From a virus: a DNA stretch of 28,488 bases. The notes below the pieces were generated by a model, which had not been told where the DNA came from, ran no database searches, and saw nothing but the letters and a program-made list of their open reading frames with translations. Both the position numbers and the translations under genes were made by a program. The stretch lies in the IMG/VR virus record IMGVR_UViG_3300029258_001682, positions 1 through 28,488 of that record. The stretch is one strand, 5' to 3'. Positions 1 to 7,348 of this stretch are shown one piece after another; position 1 is the first letter of the stretch, and every line of letters begins with the position of its first letter.

Positions 1-978
1 TCCAAGGGCCACAAATTCATTAGACCTCTGGATTGAACGTAAAGTTCTGGGAATCCCGTAATCTGCATCTGCATTGATTTTGCAATAATCCGTTTTGTCG
101 TTCACTATGTCGGAAACGAAATCATCACTGGTATCATCATCAAGGACTGCCGCCTGATAATCTTCCTTGGTTTCCCAGTCGGCTTCTCCCAGCTCCGATT
201 CCTCTTCAATAAGAACATCAAAACGAGTCCAGCTTCCGTTTTCAGCGTAATCCTCATCACCGGAAAGGGTCATACGCACCTGATTGTACCATGCGCCTGC
301 ATACGGAGATATAATTCCCCATCCATATGCATCTTCGCCGGTGTACGTATAAGTTCCGCCATCCTTAAGACCACAAACTTCCATGAGACAACTGTTTGAA
401 GTTCCAGCTTTAAGTTCGATCTCAGAAGCATCTCCCGGTACATCGGAAGCCAATTTAATTCTGTTAGATCCAACCATAGTAGCAGTTAAATTTGCCACAG
501 TATTAAATCTTCCGAGAAGTACCGATAAAGCATAACTACCACCAAAACCGGAATCACCTGTTACATCCAGATCTGCCGCGCCTCCATCATTAACATCAAT
601 ATTGACATTATAATGAGTACCATCAAGTGTAATCGGATCAGCCAATGGCCTTGTGATGAATTCCGCAGCAGTTGCAGCAGAATCAAAATCACTCGTATTT
701 GCAGCTTCCGCAGCATCACTCGGAACAACCCTGAATACATAGGACCGTCCACCTTCATTCAAGAAAAATCCATCTTCCTGAAACGGTACATAACTATTAC
801 GCCATGGACCTGCAAACGTATCCAGAAATCTCTGGTAACTGGTTACGAGCCTTGCCTCATTAAGTGGCCCCTTCCGCAGCCATCCACCCGTTGCATAAGT
901 GGATGTCGAAACTCCTGCGACCGGGCCTGCTGAAGCCTTTCTTTCTGATGTATAAACATCAGGAGTCTCAAATATCAT
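1..978 (-). CDS. 18: Contractile tail sheath protein, N-terminal 326 residues (gp18-like), cut by window edge
   Basis: Reading from the ATG at 978 gives an uninterrupted frame to position 1 without a stop, so the gene continues outside the window. The N-terminus (PDVYTSERKASAGPVAGVST) and the segment around residues 45-85, including FFLNEGGRSYVFRVV, follow the pattern of myovirus sheath proteins: a start that anchors to neighbouring subunits, an early A-G-V-S-T stretch and a GG-x-x-x-YV-x-RVV strand. The middle (about residues 90-230) is rich in D, G and T and probably forms an outer insertion domain. A strong site, AGGAGGAAATAGGAA, precedes the ATG. Sheath subunits polymerise around the tail tube and contract to drive it through the host envelope. 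It lies downstream of connector and tail-completion candidates, where a tail module should begin. The family assignment is firm; T4 naming is by analogy. Confidence 0.85.
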   Translation of the reverse strand, partial: MIFETPDVYTSERKASAGPVAGVSTSTYATGGWLRKGPLNEARLVTSYQRFLDTFAGPWRNSYVPFQEDGFFLNEGGRSYVFRVVPSDAAEAANTSDFDSAATAAEFITRPLADPITLDGTHYNVNIDVNDGGAADLDVTGDSGFGGSYALSVLLGRFNTVANLTATMVGSNRIKLASDVPGDASEIELKAGTSNSCLMEVCGLKDGGTYTYTGEDAYGWGIISPYAGAWYNQVRMTLSGDEDYAENGSWTRFDVLIEEESELGEADWETKEDYQAAVLDDDTSDDFVSDIVNDKTDYCKINADADYGIPRTLRSIQRSNEFVALG

Positions 979-1009
979 TTCCTATTTCCTCCTTGGTTTC
1001 GGGGCCATT

Positions 1010-1432
1010 TTACTTCCTTGATGACGCCTTTTTCCATTTTTTCTTACCCTTTTTCTTTCCTGTATCGTTCTCAGGATACGTGACGTCCTCTGATACCATT
1101 TCCACTGATTCTGGGGAATTTGTCAAAGAATCATCACCTTTTCCCTCACCTTTTTCGTCCTTTATCTCGCCTTCTTCCTGTTCCCCCTTCGGAGACAGCA
1201 TATCTTGCTCAACAACCTTCTTTTCCTTTTTGACCTTAGCCTTTTTCTCTTCCAGCCTTTTGGTCTCATCCCGCAATATGCCATCTTTCAACATCTGCCT
1301 GATCTCAGCAGTAACCTCTGAATCCGGAATATCGAATGTTTTCCTTTTGGGTACAGAAAATGCCTGAGTTGCCGTTCCTACCGGAAGCAACTGTGCAGTC
1401 ATATTTTTGTACGTCCTTACCTTCTCCTTCAT
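1010..1432 (-). CDS. Small charged virion-region protein of unknown function
   Basis: A 140-residue protein. The first 50 residues look folded, and a segment near residues 34-60 is probably helical (VTAEIRQMLKDGIL). From about residue 58 it is a charged, low-complexity tail: a K/E coiled-coil-like stretch, then an acidic part, then a very basic end (KKKGKKKWKK). The ATG has AAGGAG nine bases upstream and lies seven bases after the preceding stop. Its place between a tail-terminator candidate and the sheath suggests a tail-assembly or tail-attachment role. I do not recognise the family, so function is unassigned. Confidence 0.7.
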   Translation of the reverse strand: MKEKVRTYKNMTAQLLPVGTATQAFSVPKRKTFDIPDSEVTAEIRQMLKDGILRDETKRLEEKKAKVKKEKKVVEQDMLSPKGEQEEGEIKDEKGEGKGDDSLTNSPESVEMVSEDVTYPENDTGKKKGKKKWKKASSRK

Positions 1433-1438
1433 TTTGTT

Positions 1439-2194
1439 TTACTCCTTCCTATTAACATTTATTTGAGGCTCGGATGTAACCGTCTTGTCCAAAGTTTGTA
1501 TGTCAGAGAGATCAAAGTTCCCAGCCACCCTTATTGACAATGCATATATTTTACTGCTATCAGCAATATCAGCAACCATCCCCAAGTCACTTGGACCTTC
1601 TACAAACATATTGAACTTGCCTATCTCTCCAAAACTATTTGGCACATCCAGCACTGAATACGGCTCAAAGATTTTCATCGCATATTTCAACATAGCCTGA
1701 ACATGAAGTTCTGCACTTTTACCAGAAGCTTCGATGGTCAATGTGTATGGAATGTCATAAGGCCATGCTCCGTTTTGTTCTTCATATTTATCGTATCCGT
1801 TTAATACAGCATTCCCGTACTGAACCTGTATTGGATTTGCATCAGGTGCTGGACCTTTGTGTTTCAGATGCAAACTATTCCATCTTTCCAATGCAGGACT
1901 TGGATCTTCCCTCGATATTCTGAAGCAGGGCAATACATATCGCATGAATGACGGGTCCGGATTTTTCCAGATAATAGGTATTCCGGGCATGCGCATTCCA
2001 ACTTCGCTCGGAATTCCATGTGCCTCCGTGTATAACGGAAGCAATAATTGTGGAACTCCCGGCATAAGTGTTATCTTCTCCTTGCGTACAAAATAATACT
2101 TCCCTATTTTTTCTCCCCCCAACGTCATGACTATTCCCATATCGAAACTGTCGAGGAAATAATCACCAATCCTTTCTGTACCTACAAGTGCCAC
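1439..2194 (-). CDS. Putative tail terminator / tail-completion protein
   Basis: A 251-residue protein with a probable GTG start (AGG-rich leader, 4 bases after the upstream stop). The middle contains PYDIPYTLTIEA followed by a helical segment (ELHVQAMLKYAMKIF) and then VLDVPNSFGE. This resembles the pattern of tail-terminator and neck-end proteins, in which a P-Y-x-L-x-Y strand precedes a helix and a proline-rich strand. The protein directly precedes the sheath region, where a gp15-like or gp3-like protein is expected in contractile-tailed phages. Such proteins cap the tail tube or sheath and join the tail to the neck. The assignment rests on pattern and position, not a diagnostic motif; a baseplate or other structural protein is possible. 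Confidence 0.45.
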   Translation of the reverse strand: MALVGTERIGDYFLDSFDMGIVMTLGGEKIGKYYFVRKEKITLMPGVPQLLLPLYTEAHGIPSEVGMRMPGIPIIWKNPDPSFMRYVLPCFRISREDPSPALERWNSLHLKHKGPAPDANPIQVQYGNAVLNGYDKYEEQNGAWPYDIPYTLTIEASGKSAELHVQAMLKYAMKIFEPYSVLDVPNSFGEIGKFNMFVEGPSDLGMVADIADSSKIYALSIRVAGNFDLSDIQTLDKTVTSEPQINVNRKE

Positions 2195-2198
2195 TATC

Positions 2199-3011
2199 TT
2201 AACCTACTACCGCCTTTTGAAACTGATCTGTTTCCTTTTTGAACTTTTTCGTATCCCATATTTCTTTTTCTTTTAACGCCAATGTATGTTCCCTGAATAA
2301 TGCTTCGTACAATGCTCCATGGATCATTTTGTCATCATCAATTATCTCTTCTATCCTTCCGATAATATATCTCATGGTAGGTCTCCAATGAGGACGACTT
2401 TTTGCCATGACTCCAAACTCCGCTCTCAGTGCATCCGACATATAATCAGGCAATGATTCCATTTCCTCCGCTGATACTTCACCTTCTTCTATTGTATCCC
2501 ACCTGATTCCAAGTTTTGCAAATTCAGATCTGTTTTCAGAAATTAACTTCTGCAATCGATCTCTGGTTACACTCGCTTCGGCCTCTGTTACCTGCCTGTG
2601 TATTAACATGGTTGCTTTCGGATTAACAAAATTAGGCAACATATCTATTGTCCATGGATTATGTTGTATTAACACATCCAATAAAGCAGGAATACTCGCA
2701 CCTGCCTTTTCGTTTACATATACAACCGTGTTCCTCTTGGTCTTCTTATCTATATTGCCAAGCCTTACCGCATCCCTGTCAGACACTACAGCATATGCCA
2801 TAACGCCTTTTCCTTCGAGGCCCACAACCTTAAGCGATTGCAAATAGGGTTTGTACTGAGGATCTTGTGGAGCTTTATCCTTAAGCACCCTTAAAAACTC
2901 CATAGCCATATCTTTTGCAATCCTATTCTGGACAAGCCTTACACGCGCTCCATAGGATTTCATTAATCCATTGAGATCACGCCAATTGCCCTTTGCCTTT
3001 ATCTTAATCAT
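2199..3011 (-). CDS. Putative neck / tail-completion protein (HK97 gp10-like N-terminus)
   Basis: I choose the ATG at 3011, which overlaps the upstream stop as ATGA, giving 270 residues; the frame is open 26 codons further up but without a better site. The N-terminus, MIKIKAKGNWRDLNGLMKSY then RVRLVQNRIAKDMAMEFLRV and DKAPQDP, recalls HK97 gp10-type proteins: a short strand, a G-x-x-x-L-x-x-L turn, a long helix and an A-P turn. The C-terminal half is mostly helical and charged. HK97 gp10-type proteins sit at the head-tail interface, which fits the position two genes before the sheath. The protein is about twice the usual length of that family, so it may be a fusion or a different fold. Confidence 0.4.
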   Translation of the reverse strand: MIKIKAKGNWRDLNGLMKSYGARVRLVQNRIAKDMAMEFLRVLKDKAPQDPQYKPYLQSLKVVGLEGKGVMAYAVVSDRDAVRLGNIDKKTKRNTVVYVNEKAGASIPALLDVLIQHNPWTIDMLPNFVNPKATMLIHRQVTEAEASVTRDRLQKLISENRSEFAKLGIRWDTIEEGEVSAEEMESLPDYMSDALRAEFGVMAKSRPHWRPTMRYIIGRIEEIIDDDKMIHGALYEALFREHTLALKEKEIWDTKKFKKETDQFQKAVVG

Positions 3012-3565
3012 GCTAGACTTGGTAATCCTCGTACTTTTTTTCTTCTCAAGAAATCCCACATGTATTCCAGCTCTTCGCTCGGGAACCATACTGTGAATCT
3101 GACATTCCCATGACTCTTTTTTACCTCTTTCTTTTCTCCGCTTGTCATGAAAACCTTTCTTGTCTCCTTGGCCCTGATTTTTTCATCCTCAAGAAATCCA
3201 TCTGTCTTAAGAATGCTTAGTAACATATCCGTATTATATCTCTTGCTCTTTAATCTACGATATTTGCAATAATCTTCTGTAGCAGGAAACGAATATCCCC
3301 TCCCCTTTGTCAGCCAGTTTATAAGTGCAGCAATAGCCCCTGTAAATACAGACATGGTTGAAAAGTTTTTCTTCGCATACTTTCCAAATTGCTGCCAATC
3401 CTTCTCGTCAAAATGAGAAAATTTTGGATTGTCCTCAAGCTGTTCTCTCAACTTCATACCAGTAGTGGAAGTTATCTGTTCTTCCAGATCGCTCAGACCA
3501 TCAACAAATCCCAGATCGCTCATGAGCATTAATGTGTTTTCATCAAAATCAATTGTGCTTTTCAT
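3008..3565 (-). CDS. Hypothetical protein, virion gene cluster
   Basis: A 185-residue soluble protein sharing 4-base ATGA overlaps with both neighbours, so translation of the group is probably coupled. It starts acidic (DFDENTLMLMSDLG), has a hydrophobic helix near residues 68-86 (TMSVFTGAIAALINWL) and ends basic (FLRRKKVRGLPSLA). Residues 86-115 (RGYSFPATEDYCKYRRLKSK) and the following helix look like a compact helical domain. No catalytic motif or tag is visible. It belongs to the tight four-gene run 4367-2199, which probably encodes head-tail interface components, but I cannot name the family. Confidence 0.65.
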   Translation of the reverse strand: MKSTIDFDENTLMLMSDLGFVDGLSDLEEQITSTTGMKLREQLEDNPKFSHFDEKDWQQFGKYAKKNFSTMSVFTGAIAALINWLTKGRGYSFPATEDYCKYRRLKSKRYNTDMLLSILKTDGFLEDEKIRAKETRKVFMTSGEKKEVKKSHGNVRFTVWFPSEELEYMWDFLRRKKVRGLPSLA

Positions 3566-3972
3566 TCTCCAACCACTCCCATGAAAATGTTCGCATTCCC
3601 ACTTGCTCCAGCTATTGTAACATATACATGCGTAAATTCGGATTCCATGTACAATATTCCCGGTTTATTTGCACTTTCGCTATCCACCAGAGGTTTAACC
3701 TTGAAACCCGTATCTGCTATATTGTTAAGTTTAACAGTTATTTCTGTATCAGTCTCAATATACAGGATTCTGCCCGTGGTAATTGTAGTACCCTCTATCA
3801 GATCCTTGTCCGTTTCAGGTATAGCCACAGAGTATTTCTTGGTTTCACACTCGTTCAGTGCTTCTACCTCTTCGAATTTTGTTACACGATCACCCCTTCT
3901 GAATATCTCCTTTTCTCCGCTTCTCATTTCGGCAACCTGTATGATTGCCTGCCTTTGTACATATGTTGTCAT
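3562..3972 (-). CDS. Beta-rich hypothetical virion protein
   Basis: A 136-residue protein predicted to be nearly all beta: alternating hydrophobic stretches such as RILYIETDTEITVKLNN and THVYVTIAGASGNANIFM. It has no signal peptide or membrane segment. Its start overlaps the upstream stop by four bases (ATGA) and its end overlaps the next start in the same way, so production is probably stoichiometric with its neighbours. A small beta-barrel at this place would suit a head-completion, neck or tail-completion protein, but no specific family is recognised. Residues 1-16 carry no L-x-E tag of the kind seen in the accessory genes upstream. Confidence 0.65.
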   Translation of the reverse strand: MTTYVQRQAIIQVAEMRSGEKEIFRRGDRVTKFEEVEALNECETKKYSVAIPETDKDLIEGTTITTGRILYIETDTEITVKLNNIADTGFKVKPLVDSESANKPGILYMESEFTHVYVTIAGASGNANIFMGVVGE

Positions 3973-4367
3973 GCTACTTCCTCGAATTGATCAGGACCTG
4001 CCACATGTTCTGCTACCAGTATGACCATTCTATCAGGATCTCTCAGTGTCAGCTTTTTCACATGTTCTAGGCATCTGTCACAACATCCTATTGGCTTGGC
4101 CCCTTTGGTTTTTGCCTTCAACACCCATTTTACTTTTTCCCCGCACAAATAACAGTATTTCCATAAATAGCCCTTCAATGGTCCCTCGTATTCGTCAAAG
4201 CTTCCCCCACCTACAGGTCCACAACAATCACCCTTGGATGTACACCGAATCTCTCCAAACTTCTTATGCAGTCCGCGCATTTCTCCTTCGTGATAACGGA
4301 GGCAAGTCCTGCATACAAAACATACACCGTTGGCTTTTGCCTGAGCTATTTTATTTTGATCAAACAT
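3969..4367 (-). CDS. Cysteine-rich zinc-binding-type protein
   Basis: A 132-residue protein with eleven cysteines in metal-binding arrangements: C16-x2-C19-x2-C22, C42 then C48-C49, C72-x2-C75 (YCYLCGEKVKW) and C95-C96-x2-C99 followed by a histidine (CCDRCLEH). The C72/C75 and C95/C99 pairs look like a classic zinc ribbon; the N-terminal cysteines could form a second site. No catalytic domain is visible, so a structural or nucleic-acid-binding role is likely. It starts one base before the stop of the tagged gene above and overlaps the next gene as ATGA. Function is unknown. It differs from its tagged neighbours in lacking a targeting-like N-terminus. Confidence 0.65.
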   Translation of the reverse strand: MFDQNKIAQAKANGVCFVCRTCLRYHEGEMRGLHKKFGEIRCTSKGDCCGPVGGGSFDEYEGPLKGYLWKYCYLCGEKVKWVLKAKTKGAKPIGCCDRCLEHVKKLTLRDPDRMVILVAEHVAGPDQFEEVA

Positions 4368-4643
4368 CTATCTTCCAGATTTCTTCCCCTTGTATCCAGA
4401 CTGTCCGGGTGCTAATCCTTTCGAACGTGCTATTTTTGCACATATCGCTTCAGCATCTGTGACACCCTTGCAGCATTTCTGAAAAGCCTTTACACAATTA
4501 TCAAACCGCTCTCCGGACTTCCCCTTGAATCTACCTGTTTTTGTATTTTTATAACGATTCATACAGTCCCTGTCACAATTGACCTTTTCTACAAGGAGAA
4601 AAACTGCTTCCATCAAAAAGTCATTTGCTCTTTCAAGGTTCAT
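4368..4643 (-). CDS. Class B tagged small basic protein with Cys-rich motif (putative internal protein)
   Basis: A 91-residue protein. It begins MNLERANDFLMEA, with a putative L-M-E|A cleavage site after residue 12, the same tripeptide found at the predicted processing site of the capsid protein. The body is basic, with Cys at 23, 27, 50, 57, 58 and 68. Residues 47-72 form a helical motif (FDNCVKAFQKCCKGV then DAEAICAKIA). A similar C-V-x-A ... A-x-A-I-C pattern is in the gene at 11032-11433. The end is a glycine-lysine tail. AGGAG lies nine bases before the ATG. Twenty bases covering the tag are identical to the start of the gene at 4655-4999. I infer packaging into the prohead; the molecular role after infection is unknown. 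Confidence 0.75.
   Translation of the reverse strand: MNLERANDFLMEAVFLLVEKVNCDRDCMNRYKNTKTGRFKGKSGERFDNCVKAFQKCCKGVTDAEAICAKIARSKGLAPGQSGYKGKKSGR
4617..4636 (-). repeat. 20-bp direct repeat over class B tag, copy 1
   Basis: The 20 bases, which encode the E-R-A-N-D-F part of the tag, are identical to 4973-4992. The leaders before the two start codons are also similar (AGGAGAYAATA). This suggests duplication of the 5' module between the two genes, whose bodies are not related. Confidence 0.9.
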
Positions 4644-4654
4644 CCTATTGTCTC

Positions 4655-4999
4655 CTATCTTTTCTTAGCCCTTAAGCGTTTTTTTACTATTGCATTATCC
4701 AATATGCGTTCCATCATTCCCAGATAAACATTCTTGTCCATATCCTTTTCACCTATGCCTTCCCATCCTCCTAACTTCTTCATACGTCTGCGATGCGCTT
4801 GAAGTTGTTTACGAATTGTACTCTTAAGCTTATTCAGCTCCTTTGATGATTTCCAAGAAAACCAGTCAATAGCCTCTCTTTGTTTTTTCATGTCCCAGTC
4901 TCTGGGATCTTTACTAGAAAATTTAGACAACAAGTCTTCAGACTCAATTAAAACACTAGCCGTAATCCTGAGAAAGTCATTTGCTCTTTCAATATCCAT
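4655..4999 (-). CDS. Class B tagged helical protein, paralogue of the gene at 5118-5501
   Basis: A 114-residue basic, all-helical protein. The leader MDIERANDFL is nearly the same as in the next gene, and a possible L-I-E|S site lies at residues 17-19. Residues 32-70 (DWDMKKQREAIDWFSW, then SKELNKLKSTIRKQ) align with the gene at 5118-5501 in the order W, Q, (I/V)-(D/N)-W, K-E-L and a basic Q-rich helix, followed in both by GMMERIL or MMGRLL and a basic end. The pair are therefore paralogues with diverged sequence. A good site (AGGAGATAATAAA) precedes the ATG. Small helical proteins with this W...KEL pattern occur in other phages, but I know of no assigned function. Confidence 0.75.
   Translation of the reverse strand: MDIERANDFLRITASVLIESEDLLSKFSSKDPRDWDMKKQREAIDWFSWKSSKELNKLKSTIRKQLQAHRRRMKKLGGWEGIGEKDMDKNVYLGMMERILDNAIVKKRLRAKKR
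4973..4992 (-). repeat. 20-bp direct repeat over class B tag, copy 2
   Basis: Identical to 4617-4636 and in the same place relative to the start codon of its gene. Confidence 0.9.
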
Positions 5000-5010
5000 T
5001 TTATTATCTC

Positions 5011-5118
5011 CTATATTTCTTCACCGGGGTCTCTTTTTCCGGTTTTTATATAATGCCTTATGTACCCAGCCAGAGCCTGTGGATCTTTTGTGCCCTTTTT
5101 CTTCTTTAGTTTACTCAC
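5011..5118 (-). CDS. Small 35-residue basic protein, GTG start
   Basis: Between two paralogous tagged genes lies an open frame of 35 codons starting GTG at 5118, which shares one base with the upstream stop (TAGTG). The peptide begins MSKLKKKKGTKDPQALAGYI and continues with RHYIKTGKRDPGEEI. The D-P-x-A-L-A-x-Y-I core resembles a short D-P-E-A-L-A-type motif seen at the ends of many small phage proteins, and the spacing to both neighbours is what a real gene would show. The upstream site is weak, so translation is probably coupled to the preceding gene. Function unknown. The frame also includes the leader and ribosome site of the next gene. Confidence 0.6.
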   Translation of the reverse strand: MSKLKKKKGTKDPQALAGYIRHYIKTGKRDPGEEI

Positions 5119-5501
5119 TATGTTTTTACTCTTTTTTTTCTGCCGGTTTTCCTCTTGGATTTCTTTTTGGGTCCAAATTCCCGTTTGTCTACAGCCGCTG
5201 CCAACAATCGACCCATCATATCCATTCTTGCGCCAGCTCTTTCGTCTCTTTCGCTTGGGTTTTTAAATCCACCCGGAGATTTTGAGACTTTCTCATAATG
5301 CTGTCGCATCTGTTGTTTGATTATATCCTGACGTCTTCTAAGTTCTTTTGTTGGCAAACCCGCAAGCCAGTTAACAACCTTTTTCTGTTGAGATTTATTC
5401 CACTTGTCAGCATCCGCTGATAATCCGGGGGGAAGATCCTTTCTCTCGGACAGCTCATCAACAGTATTGCCAAGAACTTCACTTACTTTTTGTAAATCCA
5501 T
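5118..5501 (-). CDS. Class B tagged helical basic protein, paralogue of the gene at 4655-4999
   Basis: A 127-residue protein starting MDLQKVSEVLGNTVDELSE, with a possible L-S-E|R site at residues 17-19. The central helical region has KWNKSQQKKVVNWL, then TKELRRRQDIIKQQ, the same order of W, Q, W and K-E-L as the paralogue downstream. The last 20 residues are almost all K and R. GGGAGG lies upstream of the ATG. The basic tail would suit DNA contact inside the capsid, as with T4 internal proteins, but this is inference. The leader is less typical of class B than its neighbours because N, not E, follows the first V-L-G. Confidence 0.75.
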   Translation of the reverse strand: MDLQKVSEVLGNTVDELSERKDLPPGLSADADKWNKSQQKKVVNWLAGLPTKELRRRQDIIKQQMRQHYEKVSKSPGGFKNPSERDERAGARMDMMGRLLAAAVDKREFGPKKKSKRKTGRKKRVKT

Positions 5502-5516
5502 CTGCCTGTACCTCCC

Positions 5517-6341
5517 TTAGCTGACCTTGACCACTTCAAAGTTTTTATTCTTCTTCAACCTCTGAAGAGTCCCTCTGGTTGTGGAAATCTTAAATACTTT
5601 GTCCTTCATGTTAAATCCAACCCCTCCATACCTTTCGGCCTCTCGCCATAATGCCTCTGGATCACTTGCATGTTTGCCCACAACCTTTGCAACAACATCA
5701 ACAGGCTGAAAATCTTTCGGATTAACAGTTTCCCCCTTTTTGCCAGCCAACAATTTATTAAAATTGGCTACATCTTCCGGATACCTGCGTCCATAATTTT
5801 TAATCCATGTTCGCACGCCTTGAATGATTAAGTCCTCTCCTATCTTTCTATCTATGCGTAATTTATTTTTATAGGGATACGTCATATACGTAATGAATCT
5901 ATCGTTAACATCTGTAACAATAATATGCTTAGGATCGCTAGATGCTCCCATGTAATATTCAGTATTTTTCTGTATTCTGATTCCGCTCTTCAAGGGTTCA
6001 AGCCCCTTGCCCGTTATTGCCATGATCGCTTCATACAGTTTTTCTTCGTTGGTTGCACCCACCTTTTTAACATCACGTGGGGCCACACCCATAGTACCAG
6101 CCTTGTCCCATTTTACATACAGCAATCCACCCCCCGGACCCAGCAGATAATGTGATTTACCTCCCGGTAAAGGAACAGTAGTTACCGTACCTTCTTCACC
6201 TCTTCTGGGAAATTTTTCCTTATGCGGATACATAGCCATGCTCACAACATAAGGATCAAAAACAACACGGGTTCCTACCCGTGGCGTACCCTTGGGAGGT
6301 CTTCGTCCTTCGCTGATATATGTCCTTTTTCGTAAATTCAT
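5517..6341 (-). CDS. Class A tagged protein with SH3-like segment (putative internal protein)
   Basis: The ATG at 6341 is chosen because AGGAGG lies five bases upstream; an in-frame ATG six codons earlier has no such site. The 274-residue product begins MNLRKRTYISEGRRP, with a putative I-S-E|G cleavage after residue 11. The first 29 residues are identical to the second half of the upstream ORF (residues 174-202), within an 88-bp repeat. Residues 22-92 look like an SH3-type beta barrel: G-x-R-V-V-F-D, then RRGEEGTVTTV, then LLYVKWDKAGTMGVAPRDVKKVG. The remainder mixes helix and strand and has no known catalytic motif. I infer a capsid-loaded accessory protein whose barrel could bind nucleic acid or protein. 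Confidence 0.75.
   Translation of the reverse strand: MNLRKRTYISEGRRPPKGTPRVGTRVVFDPYVVSMAMYPHKEKFPRRGEEGTVTTVPLPGGKSHYLLGPGGGLLYVKWDKAGTMGVAPRDVKKVGATNEEKLYEAIMAITGKGLEPLKSGIRIQKNTEYYMGASSDPKHIIVTDVNDRFITYMTYPYKNKLRIDRKIGEDLIIQGVRTWIKNYGRRYPEDVANFNKLLAGKKGETVNPKDFQPVDVVAKVVGKHASDPEALWREAERYGGVGFNMKDKVFKISTTRGTLQRLKKNKNFEVVKVS
6254..6341 (-). repeat. 88-bp direct repeat, copy 1 (class A tag module)
   Basis: The 88 bases match 6733-6820 with a single difference (C here, T there, within the codon run for T-R-V). The repeat runs from the start codon through residue 29 of the encoded protein, so it carries the full tag and the first strand of the following domain. Beyond both ends similarity stops abruptly. 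This indicates a recent duplication or gene conversion limited to the tag-bearing module. Confidence 0.95.
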
Positions 6342-6400
6342 ATCTGCCTCCTGTAACATTTTGTTTTCGATCTTCCTGAATATCCTTCGCCTCGTCTAAC

Positions 6401-7339
6401 TCAATATTTTTCTTTAACATTAAAAGAACGTGGAACTTCCGCAACCATTATCATTCCACCTTGAACAGGTGGCCCCACCTCAATGCTCGCAAGCGAACGT
6501 TCCAAATCCGTTGTAGCAAAAGTTTTACGCAAAACAGAACTAGCCGTTTTTTGGAAATCCTTAACATCAGTACTAGAAATTTCTTTTTTTCCAGTCAACA
6601 AAAAAGAAAATCGAGCAGCACGACCAGAAAAACCAGACAACCTCTTCGCTGGCTTCCACTGGGAAATCTTCAGTCCCATTGTACGAGCCACAGAAGATAC
6701 AGCGTCCTCGACTGCTTTGCTTACAGCATTAAGATCAAAAACAACACGGGTTCCTACTCGTGGCGTACCCTTGGGAGGTCTTCGTCCTTCGCTGATATAT
6801 GTCCTTTTTCGTAAATTCATTTTTTTATCCTCTTTTATTAATGCCTCAGGATGTATATGCCACTTCGCACCACTGCTATCCTTGACTACAGCATGACCCT
6901 GCGGCTTTGCCCATCGTACAAATTGAAAATTGACATTTCCTTTTTTGATTAAATCCTTTTCCACATCAAAAAGACCCTTCACGAGTTTTACCCTCGTTCC
7001 GGGTTTGATCTTTTCAAACTGACGAAACTCTTTGACATGTTCCGGGCCAACATACGGACCACTTTTCCGAAATTGGATGGCCCATCCTTTCTGATATTCA
7101 ATAATCCTGTCAGTTGGAAAATTATGTTCCTTGGCATATGTGCGTGCATCCTGAAATGATGGAAAATAAAAAATGCCCTTGCTGGTCTTTATCTTCTTTG
7201 CCTCGTCCAAATCAGAAATGTCGAGACGTGATACTGATATAGAACGAGGCATATAACCTGTATGCATTCCAACTTTTTTCCTCAATATATCTTTTGCCTT
7301 CATCGCCTCGCTTAAATAATTTCTTTTTCTTAAATTCAT
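6401..7339 (-). CDS. Tandem double-tagged protein: two class A tagged units in one reading frame
   Basis: A 312-residue frame whose N-terminus is MNLRKRNYLSEAM (putative L-S-E|A cut after residue 11). At residue 174 a second complete tag begins, MNLRKRTYISEGRRP, preceded by its own site (AGAGGAT, seven bases before the internal ATG at 6820). Unit 1 (residues 1-173) contains a segment of a type seen in other phages: FYFPSFQDARTYAKEHNFPT, then DRIIEYQKGWAIQFRKSGPY, followed by a K-P-G-T-R-V-K-L-V beta segment. Unit 2 (174-312) shares 29 residues with the next gene, then diverges into a domain of unknown type. No stop separates the units. The frame may make a fusion, an independent second protein, or both; proteolysis at the second tag would also separate them. 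Confidence 0.75.
   Translation of the reverse strand: MNLRKRNYLSEAMKAKDILRKKVGMHTGYMPRSISVSRLDISDLDEAKKIKTSKGIFYFPSFQDARTYAKEHNFPTDRIIEYQKGWAIQFRKSGPYVGPEHVKEFRQFEKIKPGTRVKLVKGLFDVEKDLIKKGNVNFQFVRWAKPQGHAVVKDSSGAKWHIHPEALIKEDKKMNLRKRTYISEGRRPPKGTPRVGTRVVFDLNAVSKAVEDAVSSVARTMGLKISQWKPAKRLSGFSGRAARFSFLLTGKKEISSTDVKDFQKTASSVLRKTFATTDLERSLASIEVGPPVQGGMIMVAEVPRSFNVKEKY
6733..6820 (-). repeat. 88-bp direct repeat, copy 2 (internal class A tag)
   Basis: This copy starts at the internal ATG (6820) of the double-tagged frame and matches 6254-6341 at 87 of 88 positions. The ribosome sites ahead of the two copies differ (AGAGGATAAAAAA here, AGGAGGCAGAT there), so the duplication boundary is at the start codon. 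Confidence 0.95.
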
Positions 7340-7348
7340 TTTTGCCTC

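Noticed and set aside
982-1008. An eight-codon frame (MAPKPRRK) ahead of the sheath gene
   Set aside because: It covers the ribosome site of the sheath gene and is too short to support as a gene; it could be a leader peptide, but nothing else points to this.
3012-3089. 26-codon extension of the gene at 2199-3011
   Set aside because: It would overlap the upstream gene by over 80 bases without a ribosome site; the ATGA overlap at 3011 matches the style of the neighbouring genes.
6342-6359. Earlier ATG for the tagged gene at 5517-6341 (six extra codons)
   Set aside because: The AGGAGG site would lie inside the coding sequence, and the tag starts exactly at the later ATG as in the other class A genes.
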